DNA from: Ignavibacteria bacterium
GTDB lineage: Bacteria; Bacteroidota; Ignavibacteria; Ignavibacteriales; SURF-24
DNA: 64,000 bases
Assembly: GCA_025612245.1 (NCBI GenBank)
Contig: JAAXKQ010000015.1
Location: forward strand, 1 to 64,000
Direction of reading: 5' to 3'
Positions within the stretch are counted from its first letter, which is position 1. Every line of letters starts with the position of its first letter. Position numbers and translations under genes: made by a program. The notes beneath the pieces are model-generated. The model ran no database searches and was not told the origin of the DNA. It worked only from the letters and a program-made list of their open reading frames with translations. Positions 45,788 to 55,033 of the stretch are shown in pieces.

Positions 45788-48700
45788 TTAGAATATTTCT
45801 AATGAAAACCTTAAACCCCAGTATATATCCCTCGGGTTCAGGAAAGTAAAGTAATCCTGGTTCGGCATGTCGATATAGGATTTATTCTTTCTCCATTCGG
45901 CTTTCTGGGCTTCACTTGCACTTTCATCCCATGCATGGTATTCCCCCGTCCTGTAGTCACCAGGTTTATCGTCGCCGAAGATATAGACTCCGGGAACATT
46001 GATGTTCGAGTAAGGCACCTTAATGTTGCCCTGGCCGTCCTTCGGGAAGTTGGAAAATACATCCCTCGACAAATGCAGCGATTTCATGTATGCTTCGTAA
46101 TCCGTCGTCTCGGAAAAGCCCGCATTGGAACCAAGATAATCCATGTATTTCAGGTTAAGGGCATTCTTGACGTCCATGAAGATCTGGAGATCCAGGGGAC
46201 CGAACTTCAGGTTTTTTGAAAGCTTCAGGTCCACGTTGTAAAAGTCTCTCCACTGTACGTTGTTCTTGACGCTCGGAATTGCGCCTCCTCCGGTCCATGT
46301 GTCATAACCGCCGGAGCTCCAGTTTGCAAGGACCGTCAAACGCCAGTCTTCCAGTATGTAGATGCCGCCAAATTTTGGGCCGAATTCCAGTGGCGTAAAA
46401 AAGTCCACGTTGGCCCTTGCATATGGCTGCGGCACCGGCTTTGTAATAAGGTTGTAGTTATTAAGCGCCTCTCTTTCCACGTCCCTTTGTACGGCGGCAT
46501 TCTGGTTGTATGAGGCAAAACCAAACCTTCCGCTCGTTGAAACCATGTATGTATAGTTAATAAAACCCTGAATCCAGTTGCCGCGGTTTTTTGAAATCGT
46601 GGCCTCAAAGCCCCTGATATCCGCATATGAGTTCGGCTCAGGAGTGTTATACGTTGTTGAGCCGTTGCGGCTCGTATATGTAACCGACAGAGGCTGAAGC
46701 GAGACATCCTTGTAATAACCTGAAAGGCGTACAAGATACTCGTCAAATAAACTCTGCTCGTAGCCCAGCTCGTACATGATTGTTCTGGGCAAAGGATTGT
46801 TTGGATTTGCCACATAATTAACCGTGTTTACCTGCAGCTCCCTTCTGAGAAGGTAAAGATTCGATGGCGTCGGTAGCTGACGGAAGTGCCCGTAATTAAA
46901 GAACAGCTTGCTCGACTCGCTTAAAGGAAATGCAATTGCAACACGCGGACTTAATGTAACGTTTGCCTTTGTCGGCGTCTTTGTAAGAAGTGTGTCTATG
47001 CCCAGCGACTGTGCACCCGACAGTGAGCTTGAATACGGATCATCAATGACATACCACTTTGTGTTGGCAGCCGAATAATCAAGCCTTAAACCCACGTCTG
47101 CAATCATGCCTTCAAATTCCAGCTTGTCCTTCACATAAACGGCGCCGCGAAGCGGATATGCATTCCACGTGGTCCTGTATTTCCCGCTCGGAAGATACTT
47201 GTCGTAGTAGGCATAATTTGCCAGGTTTTCCGTGTATCCGAATTCAAAGCCTGCCTTCAGATTATTATATTTGTTGAGCTGTGAAGTAAGATCGAACTTC
47301 ATGTTGTAGGCAGTAACACGGCTTGTGTCTCTGGAGTCGCTGAATCCAACGCTCATTCTGAAGTCCGCAATTCCTGTGCTTGGACCTTCCCAAAAACCAA
47401 AGGGACCTTCGTCTACGTACGTGTTGTTACCGAACTTGTAGACCCTGCTTGTATCCCTGAGCCTTCCGGGACCTGTATCATACTTGGATTCGAAGCGGCT
47501 GACAGTCAGTTCATAAAAAGTATTCGGCGATAAAACGTGTGTCAGTTTTGCGCCTATGTTGTTTACGTCAACCGTCGAGGGTGAAAAGTAATCGTATGTA
47601 AAAAGTCTGTTTTCAATTTGCTTTACCGGTGAAAAGTTGCTCAACTGCTCGGCAATTCCCGTCGGGGAACGGAAAAGCCCAATGTCACCGGTACTGTTGT
47701 TGGAGGTTCCCTGCTGCTGTCCAATGAGCCCCTCAATATTAAGTTTCATTCCCTGGGCCAGGTCGGCAGTCAGTTTCAACTGAAAGTTATTATCCGTATA
47801 AGCATCACGCGAAAGAGGCACCACGTACATTTCGCGGGTTCCTCTGTATGCAGCCAGAAATCTCAGGTTGCCCAGATACTGGCTTACCCCAGGGATGTAT
47901 CCGGTTACCGAAGCATCAATGTCATAGTCCGGCTTTGTAATGTCTGTATTTTTTCTGTGCTGAAAGAGGTATAATTTCTGAAGTTCTTGTGGAGTAAGTG
48001 CTGTTGCCGGGTTATCCCTGAACATCTGTTCGGATAAGGCATTCCAGCCTCCAAATTCAGGATACTGTGCCTGTGTGTACTGATCCCAGGCACCGTTCTT
48101 TGTTCCTGTCCATGCCACCGCATCATCAATATATGGCCTCATCCAGAATGCATTTCTGTCCTGCGGTGAATTTCCGAAATGCTTCGGGCCTGCCGGCCTG
48201 TAACGGCCGTAGAAGGCTACGCCAAAGCGGTCGGTCTTACCTTCCTTTGTAACAACGTTCACGAGGCCTGAACGGATGTTTCCGTATTCGGCGCTGAAAC
48301 CGCCCGTCTGAACCTGAACTTCCTCAATAGCCGTGGTGCTAAGACCCGTATAAGGCTGGTTCGAACGCTCGTCGCGCAGGCTTATGCCGTTCAAAAGCCA
48401 TGTCGTCTGGTCGGCTGCACCGCCACGGAATGCGCCGTCCTTAATGCCCGCCTGAAGACCGATTATGTTGGAAACCTGGGCTACAGGTAGGTTTTCCATT
48501 TCCTTGCCGCTCAGGTTTAACCTGCTGGCAGCCACGTCTTTCTGCACCACCGGGGTCTCTGCAATAACTACAACTTCTGCCGTCTGAAGTGAAGTTTCTA
48601 CGAGTGAGAGATTCTGTGTTGTGGTCTGGTCAATATTTACTCTGACATCTTTGACTGTCGTAGCATTGTAACCGATGAGTGTGGCTCTGAGGTCATATGC

Positions 48701-48910
48701 TCCGGGAGGTACGTTGAGTATTGTGTAAAAGCCTTCCACATTAGAGGCGGCTCCCATTTTTGTCCCTTCTATAACTATGTTTGCACCAACCAGGGCTTCG
48801 CCTGTCTTGGAATCTTTGACTACGCCGGCAATCTTGCCGCCGGACTGGGCAAATAACGGAATATTAGTTAGAAGCAACGCGAGCAGAAACAATCGTAACA
48901 CTAATCTCAT
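45788..48910 (-). CDS. TonB-dependent outer-membrane receptor with CarboxypepD-reg-like domain
   Basis: 1040 residues. Signal peptide (1-21), then a carboxypeptidase-regulatory-like beta-sandwich (about 25-110: KIAGVVKDSKTGEALVGANI), a plug domain (about 120-230 with GLQAGIKDGAFRGG and GFSAEYGN) and a 22-strand barrel ending in an aromatic residue (FSLEIF). It imports a ligand across the outer membrane, powered by TonB. It is the first gene of the operon; AAGGAG precedes the start. The SusC signature context (SusD) is missing. The ligand is unknown; the propeller and TIG partners suggest a large polymer or glycan. Confidence 0.93.
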   Translation of the reverse strand: MRLVLRLFLLALLLTNIPLFAQSGGKIAGVVKDSKTGEALVGANIVIEGTKMGAASNVEGFYTILNVPPGAYDLRATLIGYNATTVKDVRVNIDQTTTQNLSLVETSLQTAEVVVIAETPVVQKDVAASRLNLSGKEMENLPVAQVSNIIGLQAGIKDGAFRGGAADQTTWLLNGISLRDERSNQPYTGLSTTAIEEVQVQTGGFSAEYGNIRSGLVNVVTKEGKTDRFGVAFYGRYRPAGPKHFGNSPQDRNAFWMRPYIDDAVAWTGTKNGAWDQYTQAQYPEFGGWNALSEQMFRDNPATALTPQELQKLYLFQHRKNTDITKPDYDIDASVTGYIPGVSQYLGNLRFLAAYRGTREMYVVPLSRDAYTDNNFQLKLTADLAQGMKLNIEGLIGQQQGTSNNSTGDIGLFRSPTGIAEQLSNFSPVKQIENRLFTYDYFSPSTVDVNNIGAKLTHVLSPNTFYELTVSRFESKYDTGPGRLRDTSRVYKFGNNTYVDEGPFGFWEGPSTGIADFRMSVGFSDSRDTSRVTAYNMKFDLTSQLNKYNNLKAGFEFGYTENLANYAYYDKYLPSGKYRTTWNAYPLRGAVYVKDKLEFEGMIADVGLRLDYSAANTKWYVIDDPYSSSLSGAQSLGIDTLLTKTPTKANVTLSPRVAIAFPLSESSKLFFNYGHFRQLPTPSNLYLLRRELQVNTVNYVANPNNPLPRTIMYELGYEQSLFDEYLVRLSGYYKDVSLQPLSVTYTSRNGSTTYNTPEPNSYADIRGFEATISKNRGNWIQGFINYTYMVSTSGRFGFASYNQNAAVQRDVEREALNNYNLITKPVPQPYARANVDFFTPLEFGPKFGGIYILEDWRLTVLANWSSGGYDTWTGGGAIPSVKNNVQWRDFYNVDLKLSKNLKFGPLDLQIFMDVKNALNLKYMDYLGSNAGFSETTDYEAYMKSLHLSRDVFSNFPKDGQGNIKVPYSNINVPGVYIFGDDKPGDYRTGEYHAWDESASEAQKAEWRKNKSYIDMPNQDYFTFLNPRDIYWGLRFSLEIF

Positions 48911-49298
48911 TTTACTTTCTCCTTTCCGGCAGGTGAGAGGGCCGGGAAAAAATAAAAATTTTAATAATTAGGCTAACATTATTTGAAGTTGAAAGAAAAC
49001 CTAGTGAAAAAATTTTCCTTTGTCAAACGGCATCGCAAAAAAGGATATTGCTATCCTGTCTGTTCCTGCCCCCAATTTCTGCAATTTTCCCGCAAATTAT
49101 TGCATTTTTTCGCATTTTTGCGCAAAAGTTGCGCACTTTGGCGGCTTCATAATTTTTTTTCTGCTGCTTCATTTTTTTTGCTTTGATATTCAGCTCTCAC
49201 CTGAGTATTATTTTTTATGTCCTGCTTGGAGCGTCATTTCTCCCCCGGGGGAAATTTCATAAGTTCCCTATTAAAAACGATCAAAAGGAGTTTCTGCC
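48911..49298. other. Divergent promoter region of the receptor operon and DUF5777 gene
   Basis: About 390 bases. It contains the 12-bp palindrome TTTTGCGCAAAA (49116-49127) within a T-rich stretch of repeated GCA/GCG words, and a second palindrome CCCCCGGGGG at about 49242. No coding frame with protein-like composition. Confidence 0.6.
49116..49127. promoter_or_regulatory. Palindrome TTTTGCGCAAAA, candidate operator copy 1
   Basis: A perfect 12-bp palindrome in the divergent region before the receptor operon and DUF5777 gene. The identical 12-mer recurs at 50242-50253, on the other side of the DUF5777 gene. An exact 12-mer recurring by chance within about 1.1 kb is improbable, so a shared regulator is a fair hypothesis. 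Confidence 0.4.
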
Positions 49299-50150
49299 AT
49301 GAAAAAGATATTGTCTGCGGTTTGCCTTTTTATTGCCCTTCTTTATACGCAAGGCCTTGCACAGGAAGAAAGAATTGAATGGAAAAGAACCGTATCTACT
49401 GAAGTGCCGGAGCTTCATTTATTCCATTCCACAGAGTCACTCAGCCTTCCTACCGCCGATATGCTGCAGAAAGGCGACGTTCAGTTTGAAATCTCGCACC
49501 GCTTCTACCCGCTTGTAAAAACAGGCATTAAAACTTTATTTGGAATCGACGGCCCCGTAAACATGCGCCTTGCCCTGGGCTATGCCCTTACTAACAGCAT
49601 GACGCTCACACTGGGAAGAAGCAACCTCAACGGAAATGTCGACCTGCGCTTAAAGTACAAAATCCTCCAGATACCAAACGGCTTCCTTCCCGCAGTTGCG
49701 GCCCTGAGGCTCGGCACGGCCTGGAACACTGAGGTCGGGAATAGGAAATCCTCCGACAACAGAAATTTCCAGTACTACGCACAGCTTATAATCAACACAC
49801 TCTACGGAAAAACCATCGGACTCGGAATTGTACCTTCATTCCTTTATAACAGTAGCATATTCTCTCGCGAACGCGAGCATTCAGTCACACTGGGCACTTA
49901 TGCCGAAGTATACCTGACACACGCCCTGGGATTGATATTCGAGTGGAACCCGACCGTCTCGGGCTACAGACTGAACGCAAACCCCATGGCATTCGCTTTC
50001 GAAATCAATACGGGAGGCCACTTCTTCAAAATATTGCTTACAAACAGCACGTTCTTAAATCCATCTCAGTACCTTGCAGGTGCCGAAGACCCGGTGAAAA
50101 ATAACAACTGGAGACTCGGCTTTAACATCACACGGCTCCTCAAGTTCTGA
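49299..50150 (+). CDS. DUF5777 family outer-membrane beta-barrel protein
   Basis: 283 residues with a signal peptide (to LAQ, residue 21). The rest alternates short amphipathic strands (QFEISHRFYPLVKTGIKTL, NMRLALGYALTNSMTLTLGRS, HALGLIFEWNPTVSGYR) and ends LLKF, fitting a closed barrel of about 12 strands. It matches the DUF5777 family of Bacteroidota, whose role is unknown. AAGGAG precedes the start. It is divergent from the TonB-receptor operon and may share its control region. Confidence 0.85.
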   Translation: MKKILSAVCLFIALLYTQGLAQEERIEWKRTVSTEVPELHLFHSTESLSLPTADMLQKGDVQFEISHRFYPLVKTGIKTLFGIDGPVNMRLALGYALTNSMTLTLGRSNLNGNVDLRLKYKILQIPNGFLPAVAALRLGTAWNTEVGNRKSSDNRNFQYYAQLIINTLYGKTIGLGIVPSFLYNSSIFSREREHSVTLGTYAEVYLTHALGLIFEWNPTVSGYRLNANPMAFAFEINTGGHFFKILLTNSTFLNPSQYLAGAEDPVKNNNWRLGFNITRLLKF

Positions 50151-50241
50151 AGGCTGCATGCTTGCTGAATGCCTCCTCTTGTGGAGCGGAAGGCTGCACC
50201 TGCCCGCATAAATATGCAGGCTGAGGCGGTTTTTCCTACAA

Positions 50242-50253
50242 TTTTGCGCAAAA
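50242..50253. promoter_or_regulatory. Palindrome TTTTGCGCAAAA, candidate operator copy 2
   Basis: Identical to 49116-49127. It lies about 180 bases before the 88-residue protein gene at 50433 and about 90 bases after the DUF5777 stop. Confidence 0.4.
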
Positions 50254-50432
50254 ACTGCATTTCCATGCGATTGTTAAAGTTTTTTTTTAATGGTATTTAG
50301 TACTTAGAAAAACTTTCGATGCATTTTTTTGTGGCATCCGGTTATTTTAGCTTCCCCTTAGTTATACACCGGCTAGAATTTTCTGGAAATCGGAATTTTA
50401 ACTTTAGAATACTTTACAACAGGAGAATTATC

Positions 50433-50699
50433 ATGGATGCAGCAAATCAGAAGCTGATCAACCCTTTGGCTGACCTTATCAGCGACGAGGTTTACTCATT
50501 GCTGAGCAGTCACTATCTGATCGACGAGGTATCGGTGAGGGATTACCTGATAAGAAAAAAATTCAAACAGATGAAAGAAAAGAATATCAGGACTAATGAC
50601 GCCGTGGAAAGTCTCATGGACGAGTTTCCCCATCTGCAGTTCGACACTATTAAAAAGATCATCTACCACCCGCAGAGAAACAGGAAACCCCTTTTCTAG
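50433..50699 (+). CDS. Small cytoplasmic protein of unknown function (88 aa)
   Basis: I do not recognise this family. The ATG at 50433 is chosen because AGGAG lies about 8 bases upstream and the 38 residues before it are leader-like. The protein is helical and charged. The middle and end (VRDYLIRKKFKQMKEKN, then NDAVESLMDEFP and FDTIKKIIYHP) look like a three-helix unit with a helix-turn-helix-style last pair, as in small phage or sporulation-type regulators, so a DNA-binding role is possible but unproven. It sits just before the propeller kinase/regulator pair, downstream of a palindrome. Confidence 0.6.
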   Translation: MDAANQKLINPLADLISDEVYSLLSSHYLIDEVSVRDYLIRKKFKQMKEKNIRTNDAVESLMDEFPHLQFDTIKKIIYHPQRNRKPLF

Positions 50700-50957
50700 C
50701 ACCTGAATATATTCGGTGAACTTACGGCAATTTTCAAATTTTGGCTATTCCGGAAATAAATTCCTTAACCTTATGAGCTATAAGGATGGCAGTTAAAAGT
50801 AAAAGGCAGAAAGAATCCTGCAGATTCTCCGGTAAAAGACGCAGTATTCCTCTTCAGGCAAATGTGCTTCTTTTATTTTTTATCACTAAATTCATATTGA
50901 AGTTAATATTTTTGTATCACTTTAAGCCAGAGTACAATGCGCCCGGGGATTCAAAAT

Positions 50958-53900
50958 ATGAAGAAGTTCCTTCCTTCAGCAGTGATTTGCCTTTTGCTTT
51001 TTCTGCTGCCCTCCGCTCCCGATAACCTGCTGCTCGCACAGGGAAACCTCACCACGTTCGAACACATTTCAATCGAACAGGGCCTCTCTCAAAGCTCAAT
51101 TAACGCAATTATACAGGACTTTAAGGGCTTCATCTGGATTGCTACGGCAGACGGGCTCGACCGCTACGACGGCTATTCATTTAAGATTTTCAGAAACATC
51201 CCCCAGTTGACGGGCTCACTTTCCGATAACAGCGTTTCAGCAGTTTATGAGGACCGCAACGGAAATCTTTGGGCCGGAACACTTCTTGGCAACCTCAATA
51301 AATACGACAGGAGAAATGAACGTTTTATAAAATATAGCTTCGGTTCCGATTCGGGCTACACGAGCCCGGTAATGAATGCTATCCCCGAATACCCCCTTAC
51401 TTTCTCCCGCTTTAACGACAGGACAATCACCGCCATTTCAGGCGACAGCAAAGGCAACCTCTGGATCGCAACGTGGGGGCAGGGACTCTTCAGCTTTGAG
51501 GTAAAAACGGGAAAAGTAAAACATTTTACGTTCAACCCAAAGGACCCGCATTCGATCAGCAGCAACAGAATTGTTACTTTGATGGAAGATAAAAACGGAA
51601 TCCTCTGGGCCGGAACTTTCGGCGGAGGCCTGAACCGCATTGAAAGAAAAACCGGCAGCCATCCGGGTGAAATTACGCTGTACGTTACGCGCTTCCAGAA
51701 CATTCCCATGCTTCAATCCACACTGAGCGATAACCGCGTAACTACAATTTTTCAGGACGGCAACGGAAGCCTCTGGGCTGGAACCTTCGGAGGCGGCCTT
51801 AATAAAATACCTTTCCAGTTCGTGAACGAAACCAACCCGGCCAGGGTAAAATTCATCCATTATAGAAATATTCCACAAAATAAATCCTCCCTGAGCAGCA
51901 ACTGGGTCATGAATTTAATCCAGGACCGCACCGGAGTAATCTGGATTGCAACTTTTGGCGGGGGCTTAAACAGAATGGACCCCAACTCGGAAACTTTTAC
52001 CGTATTTAAAAACGACCCCGTAAACCCCGGAAGCCTTAGCGATAACGACGTCATCTCGCTCTTCGAGGACCGCTCGGGCATAATCTGGATCGGCACGCAC
52101 CTTGGCAAGGGTATCAACCGATACGACAGAAGCAGAAATAAGTTCCCCCACTATAGCCATATTCCCGGCGACCCCACCAGCCTTAGCGACAACGTCGTCT
52201 GGGCGTTTTCCGAGGATAAGCAAGGCGCCGTATGGATCGGCACTTACAGGGGAGGACTTAACAGGTTCGACAGACAGACACACAAATTCAGGAGTTACAG
52301 GAACATCCCTTCTAACCCTAACTCCATCAGCAGCAATCACGTCAGAGCCGTTTTTATAGACAAAGATGACAATATCTGGGCCGGAACATACAACGCGGGA
52401 CTCAATTTTTTTGACAGGAAAACGGGCAAGTTCACCGCATACAAACATAACCCTTCCGACCCCGCCAGCATTAGCGATAACCAGGTCATCTCAATCCTCG
52501 AGGACAGCCATGGCAACCTCTGGGCCGGAACCTTTGGAGGCGGCCTTAACAAGGTTGTAAGAAATAAGGGAAAATTTTCTTTCATACACTTTAAGAATAA
52601 TCCTTCCGACCCACACAGCCTCGCAGACAACAGGGTTTATAAGATCTACGAGGACAGGCACGGGAACCTATGGATCGGAACCTTCGGCGGCGGCTTAAGC
52701 AAGCTCGATCCCTCAACAGGCACTTTCACCAACTTCAGGCACGACCCCAATAACCCCAACAGCCTTAGCGATAACAGGGTGATTTGCGTATACGAGGACT
52801 TCCAAGGTACAATCTGGCTTGGAACTTATGGCGGAGGCCTTAACAGGTTCGATCCATCTACGGGCAAATTCTACAAATACATGCAGGGCAGAAGCCTCAG
52901 CGGCGTGGTTTATGGTATCCTTGAGGATAACGAACACAATTTCTGGATCAGCTCAGATAACGGACTTTCCAGATTCACCCCTTCAACTTCAGCTTTTATT
53001 AATTACGACCTGCACGACGGCCTGCAGAGCATGGAGTTCAGCGGAGGCGCTTACTATAAAACCCGCTCAGGCGAAATGTACTTCGGAGGCATAAATGGCT
53101 TTAATTCATTCTACCCCGACAGCATCAGGGTAAACACACACGTGCCCCCGGTGGTTATCAGCGCCTTTAGAATTTTTAACAAGGAAGTCGACGGCGAAAG
53201 CGATGAAATCATCCTCTCCAGCAAGGAAAACTTCTTTTCCTTCGAATTCGCAGCACTCGACTATACGAATCCCGAACAAAATCGCTATGCTTATAAACTC
53301 GAAGGCTTCGACGACGACTGGCACTATGTCGATGCTTCCAGAAGACTTGCAAACTATACGAATCTCGATCCGGGCAACTATGTCTTCCGCGTCAGGGGCT
53401 CTAATAACGACGGCATCTGGAACAACACGGGCGCCGAAGTAAGAATTACAATTCTTCCTCCCTTCTATCGCACATGGTGGTTTATTCTGCTTTCTGTAGT
53501 GCTTATTGGAGGAACCCTTTCTTATTTCATTGTAAGCAGAATCAGACAGCTCCTTGCAATTGAAAGACTGAAGACTAAGCTTGCAGCCGACCTTCACGAT
53601 AACATCGGCTCGGGACTGACGGAAATCTCCATCTTAAGCCAGGTCATTGTAACACAGCTTAATAAAAATACAGACGACGTAAAGCAGAAGCTCCTTAATA
53701 TAAGTGAAACATCGGGACAGCTCATAGACAACATGAGCGACATCGTGTGGGTGGTAAATCCCAAACGCGATACTTTGTACGACCTGATCCTCCGCCTTAA
53801 GGATTCATATTCCGAGATATTTTCCTCACTCGGCGTCTCCTTTAAGATTCACAACCTCGAGTCGCTCATTAATGTCAAACTTCCTATGGAGTACAGACAG

Positions 53901-54203
53901 AATTTGTTCCTTATATTTAAGGAAGCCATCAACAACAGCCTTAAACACAGCGAGTGTAAAAAACTGGACCTTGCTACTTCCATTGAAGGAAGAAAACTTA
54001 AAATGGAACTGGCTGATGACGGAAAAGGCTTCGACATGAAACAGAATACCCCGGGCAACGGACTGAATAACATCAGGCGAAGGGCAAAGGCAATCGGGGG
54101 AAGCCTGATGGTGGAATCCGCTCCCGGCAAGGGAACAAGAATCAGTTTTTTCGGTAAAATCCCGCGTTCAAATACAATTTTTATGAAACATAAAGAACAA
54201 TAG
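50958..54203 (+). CDS. Sensor histidine kinase with 14-blade periplasmic propellers
   Basis: 1081 residues. Signal/membrane segment (1-22), then about 14 Reg_prop repeats (IWIATADGL, LWAGTFGGGL and similar, residues 40-700, two seven-bladed propellers). A Y_Y_Y beta-sandwich follows (about 720-830), a membrane helix (about 839-860), a HisKA_3 dimerisation helix with phospho-acceptor His880 (AADLHDNIGSGL), and a HATPase domain (NNSLKH, DDGKGFD, GNGLNNIRRR). It senses an external ligand and phosphorylates the NarL-type regulator 89 bases downstream. The start MKKFLPS is used because it gives a proper signal sequence; 50937 is an alternative. Confidence 0.93.
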   Translation: MKKFLPSAVICLLLFLLPSAPDNLLLAQGNLTTFEHISIEQGLSQSSINAIIQDFKGFIWIATADGLDRYDGYSFKIFRNIPQLTGSLSDNSVSAVYEDRNGNLWAGTLLGNLNKYDRRNERFIKYSFGSDSGYTSPVMNAIPEYPLTFSRFNDRTITAISGDSKGNLWIATWGQGLFSFEVKTGKVKHFTFNPKDPHSISSNRIVTLMEDKNGILWAGTFGGGLNRIERKTGSHPGEITLYVTRFQNIPMLQSTLSDNRVTTIFQDGNGSLWAGTFGGGLNKIPFQFVNETNPARVKFIHYRNIPQNKSSLSSNWVMNLIQDRTGVIWIATFGGGLNRMDPNSETFTVFKNDPVNPGSLSDNDVISLFEDRSGIIWIGTHLGKGINRYDRSRNKFPHYSHIPGDPTSLSDNVVWAFSEDKQGAVWIGTYRGGLNRFDRQTHKFRSYRNIPSNPNSISSNHVRAVFIDKDDNIWAGTYNAGLNFFDRKTGKFTAYKHNPSDPASISDNQVISILEDSHGNLWAGTFGGGLNKVVRNKGKFSFIHFKNNPSDPHSLADNRVYKIYEDRHGNLWIGTFGGGLSKLDPSTGTFTNFRHDPNNPNSLSDNRVICVYEDFQGTIWLGTYGGGLNRFDPSTGKFYKYMQGRSLSGVVYGILEDNEHNFWISSDNGLSRFTPSTSAFINYDLHDGLQSMEFSGGAYYKTRSGEMYFGGINGFNSFYPDSIRVNTHVPPVVISAFRIFNKEVDGESDEIILSSKENFFSFEFAALDYTNPEQNRYAYKLEGFDDDWHYVDASRRLANYTNLDPGNYVFRVRGSNNDGIWNNTGAEVRITILPPFYRTWWFILLSVVLIGGTLSYFIVSRIRQLLAIERLKTKLAADLHDNIGSGLTEISILSQVIVTQLNKNTDDVKQKLLNISETSGQLIDNMSDIVWVVNPKRDTLYDLILRLKDSYSEIFSSLGVSFKIHNLESLINVKLPMEYRQNLFLIFKEAINNSLKHSECKKLDLATSIEGRKLKMELADDGKGFDMKQNTPGNGLNNIRRRAKAIGGSLMVESAPGKGTRISFFGKIPRSNTIFMKHKEQ

Positions 54204-54292
54204 GACGTCTTAATATGTAAAGACATTTACTTTTTTTCTGAATACCGGGCCATATGAAAAAGTATTAATAATTAAATGATACGGAAGAAATT

Positions 54293-54931
54293 ATGATATC
54301 AGTTATTATTGTTGAAGACAACAAGACGATACGCGAAGGACTATCGGCTCTCATTAACGGTACCGAAGGTTTTTCCTGCATCGCCTCTTATGGCGATTGC
54401 GAAAGCTTTTTGAATAACCTGGAATGCTCTAAGGTCGACGTCGTGCTAATGGACATCGGACTTCCGGGCATGTCGGGTATTGACGGAGTCATAAAGGCAA
54501 AAAAAATCTGCCCCGACCTTAACATTCTTATCTTGACGGTTTATGAAGAAAGCAAACTCATCTTTGAAGCGCTCTGCGCAGGAGCGTGCGGCTACCTCGT
54601 AAAAAAGACGCCTCCCTTGAGGCTCCTTGAAGCCATAAAGGATGCTTACGAAGGAGGCTCACCCATGAGCTCACACATAGCGCGCAAAGTTGTAACGGTT
54701 TTCCAGCAGCATACAAACCCGCTCTTTCCAGATTCACAATTCGACCTTACATCCAGGGAAAAAGAAGTCCTTACGGGACTTGCCGAAGGAAGCAGTTACC
54801 TGGACATTGCACAGTCACTTTTTATCAGCATAGACACAGTAAGGCATCATATAAGGAATATTTATAGAAAGCTGCACGTGCATTCGCAGTCCGAAGCCGT
54901 TGCCAAAGCATTAAGAAAAGGATTAATATAG
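54293..54931 (+). CDS. NarL/FixJ-type response regulator
   Basis: 212 residues: receiver domain (1-125) with Glu8-Asp9, phospho-acceptor Asp54 (VLMDIGLPG), Thr82 (ILTVYEE) and Lys104-Lys105 (YLVKKTPP), then a LuxR-type helix-turn-helix (about 148-210: LTSREKEVLTGLAEGSSYLDIA, here split across residues, with SIDTVRHHIRNIYRKL). It is the cognate partner of the HisKA_3 kinase just upstream. GGAAG precedes the start. Targets are unknown; the DUF5777 or surface genes nearby are candidates only by proximity. Confidence 0.95.
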   Translation: MISVIIVEDNKTIREGLSALINGTEGFSCIASYGDCESFLNNLECSKVDVVLMDIGLPGMSGIDGVIKAKKICPDLNILILTVYEESKLIFEALCAGACGYLVKKTPPLRLLEAIKDAYEGGSPMSSHIARKVVTVFQQHTNPLFPDSQFDLTSREKEVLTGLAEGSSYLDIAQSLFISIDTVRHHIRNIYRKLHVHSQSEAVAKALRKGLI

Positions 54932-54957
54932 AGCCATAATTTTACAATTTCACAAAA

Positions 54958-55004
54958 CCAGCCAGGAACAATTCCCGGCTGGTATGGGGCGGCAAAGAGC
55001 CGCC
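54958..55004 (+). terminator. Two hairpins after the response regulator, possible terminator
   Basis: An imperfect stem CCAGCC-a-GGAA / TTCC-c-GGCTGG (54958-54982) is followed by a 6-bp stem GGCGGC-AAAGA-GCCGCC (54988 to about 55004). Neither has a good T-run, so termination here is plausible but weak. Confidence 0.4.
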
Positions 55005-55033
55005 TCTTAATACTCAATTCTCTCTTCTCCGAA

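Noticed and set aside
50786-51025. 79-residue plus-strand open frame
   Set aside because: Overlaps the start of the sensor kinase in another frame and shows no domain or conservation signal; possible but unsupported.
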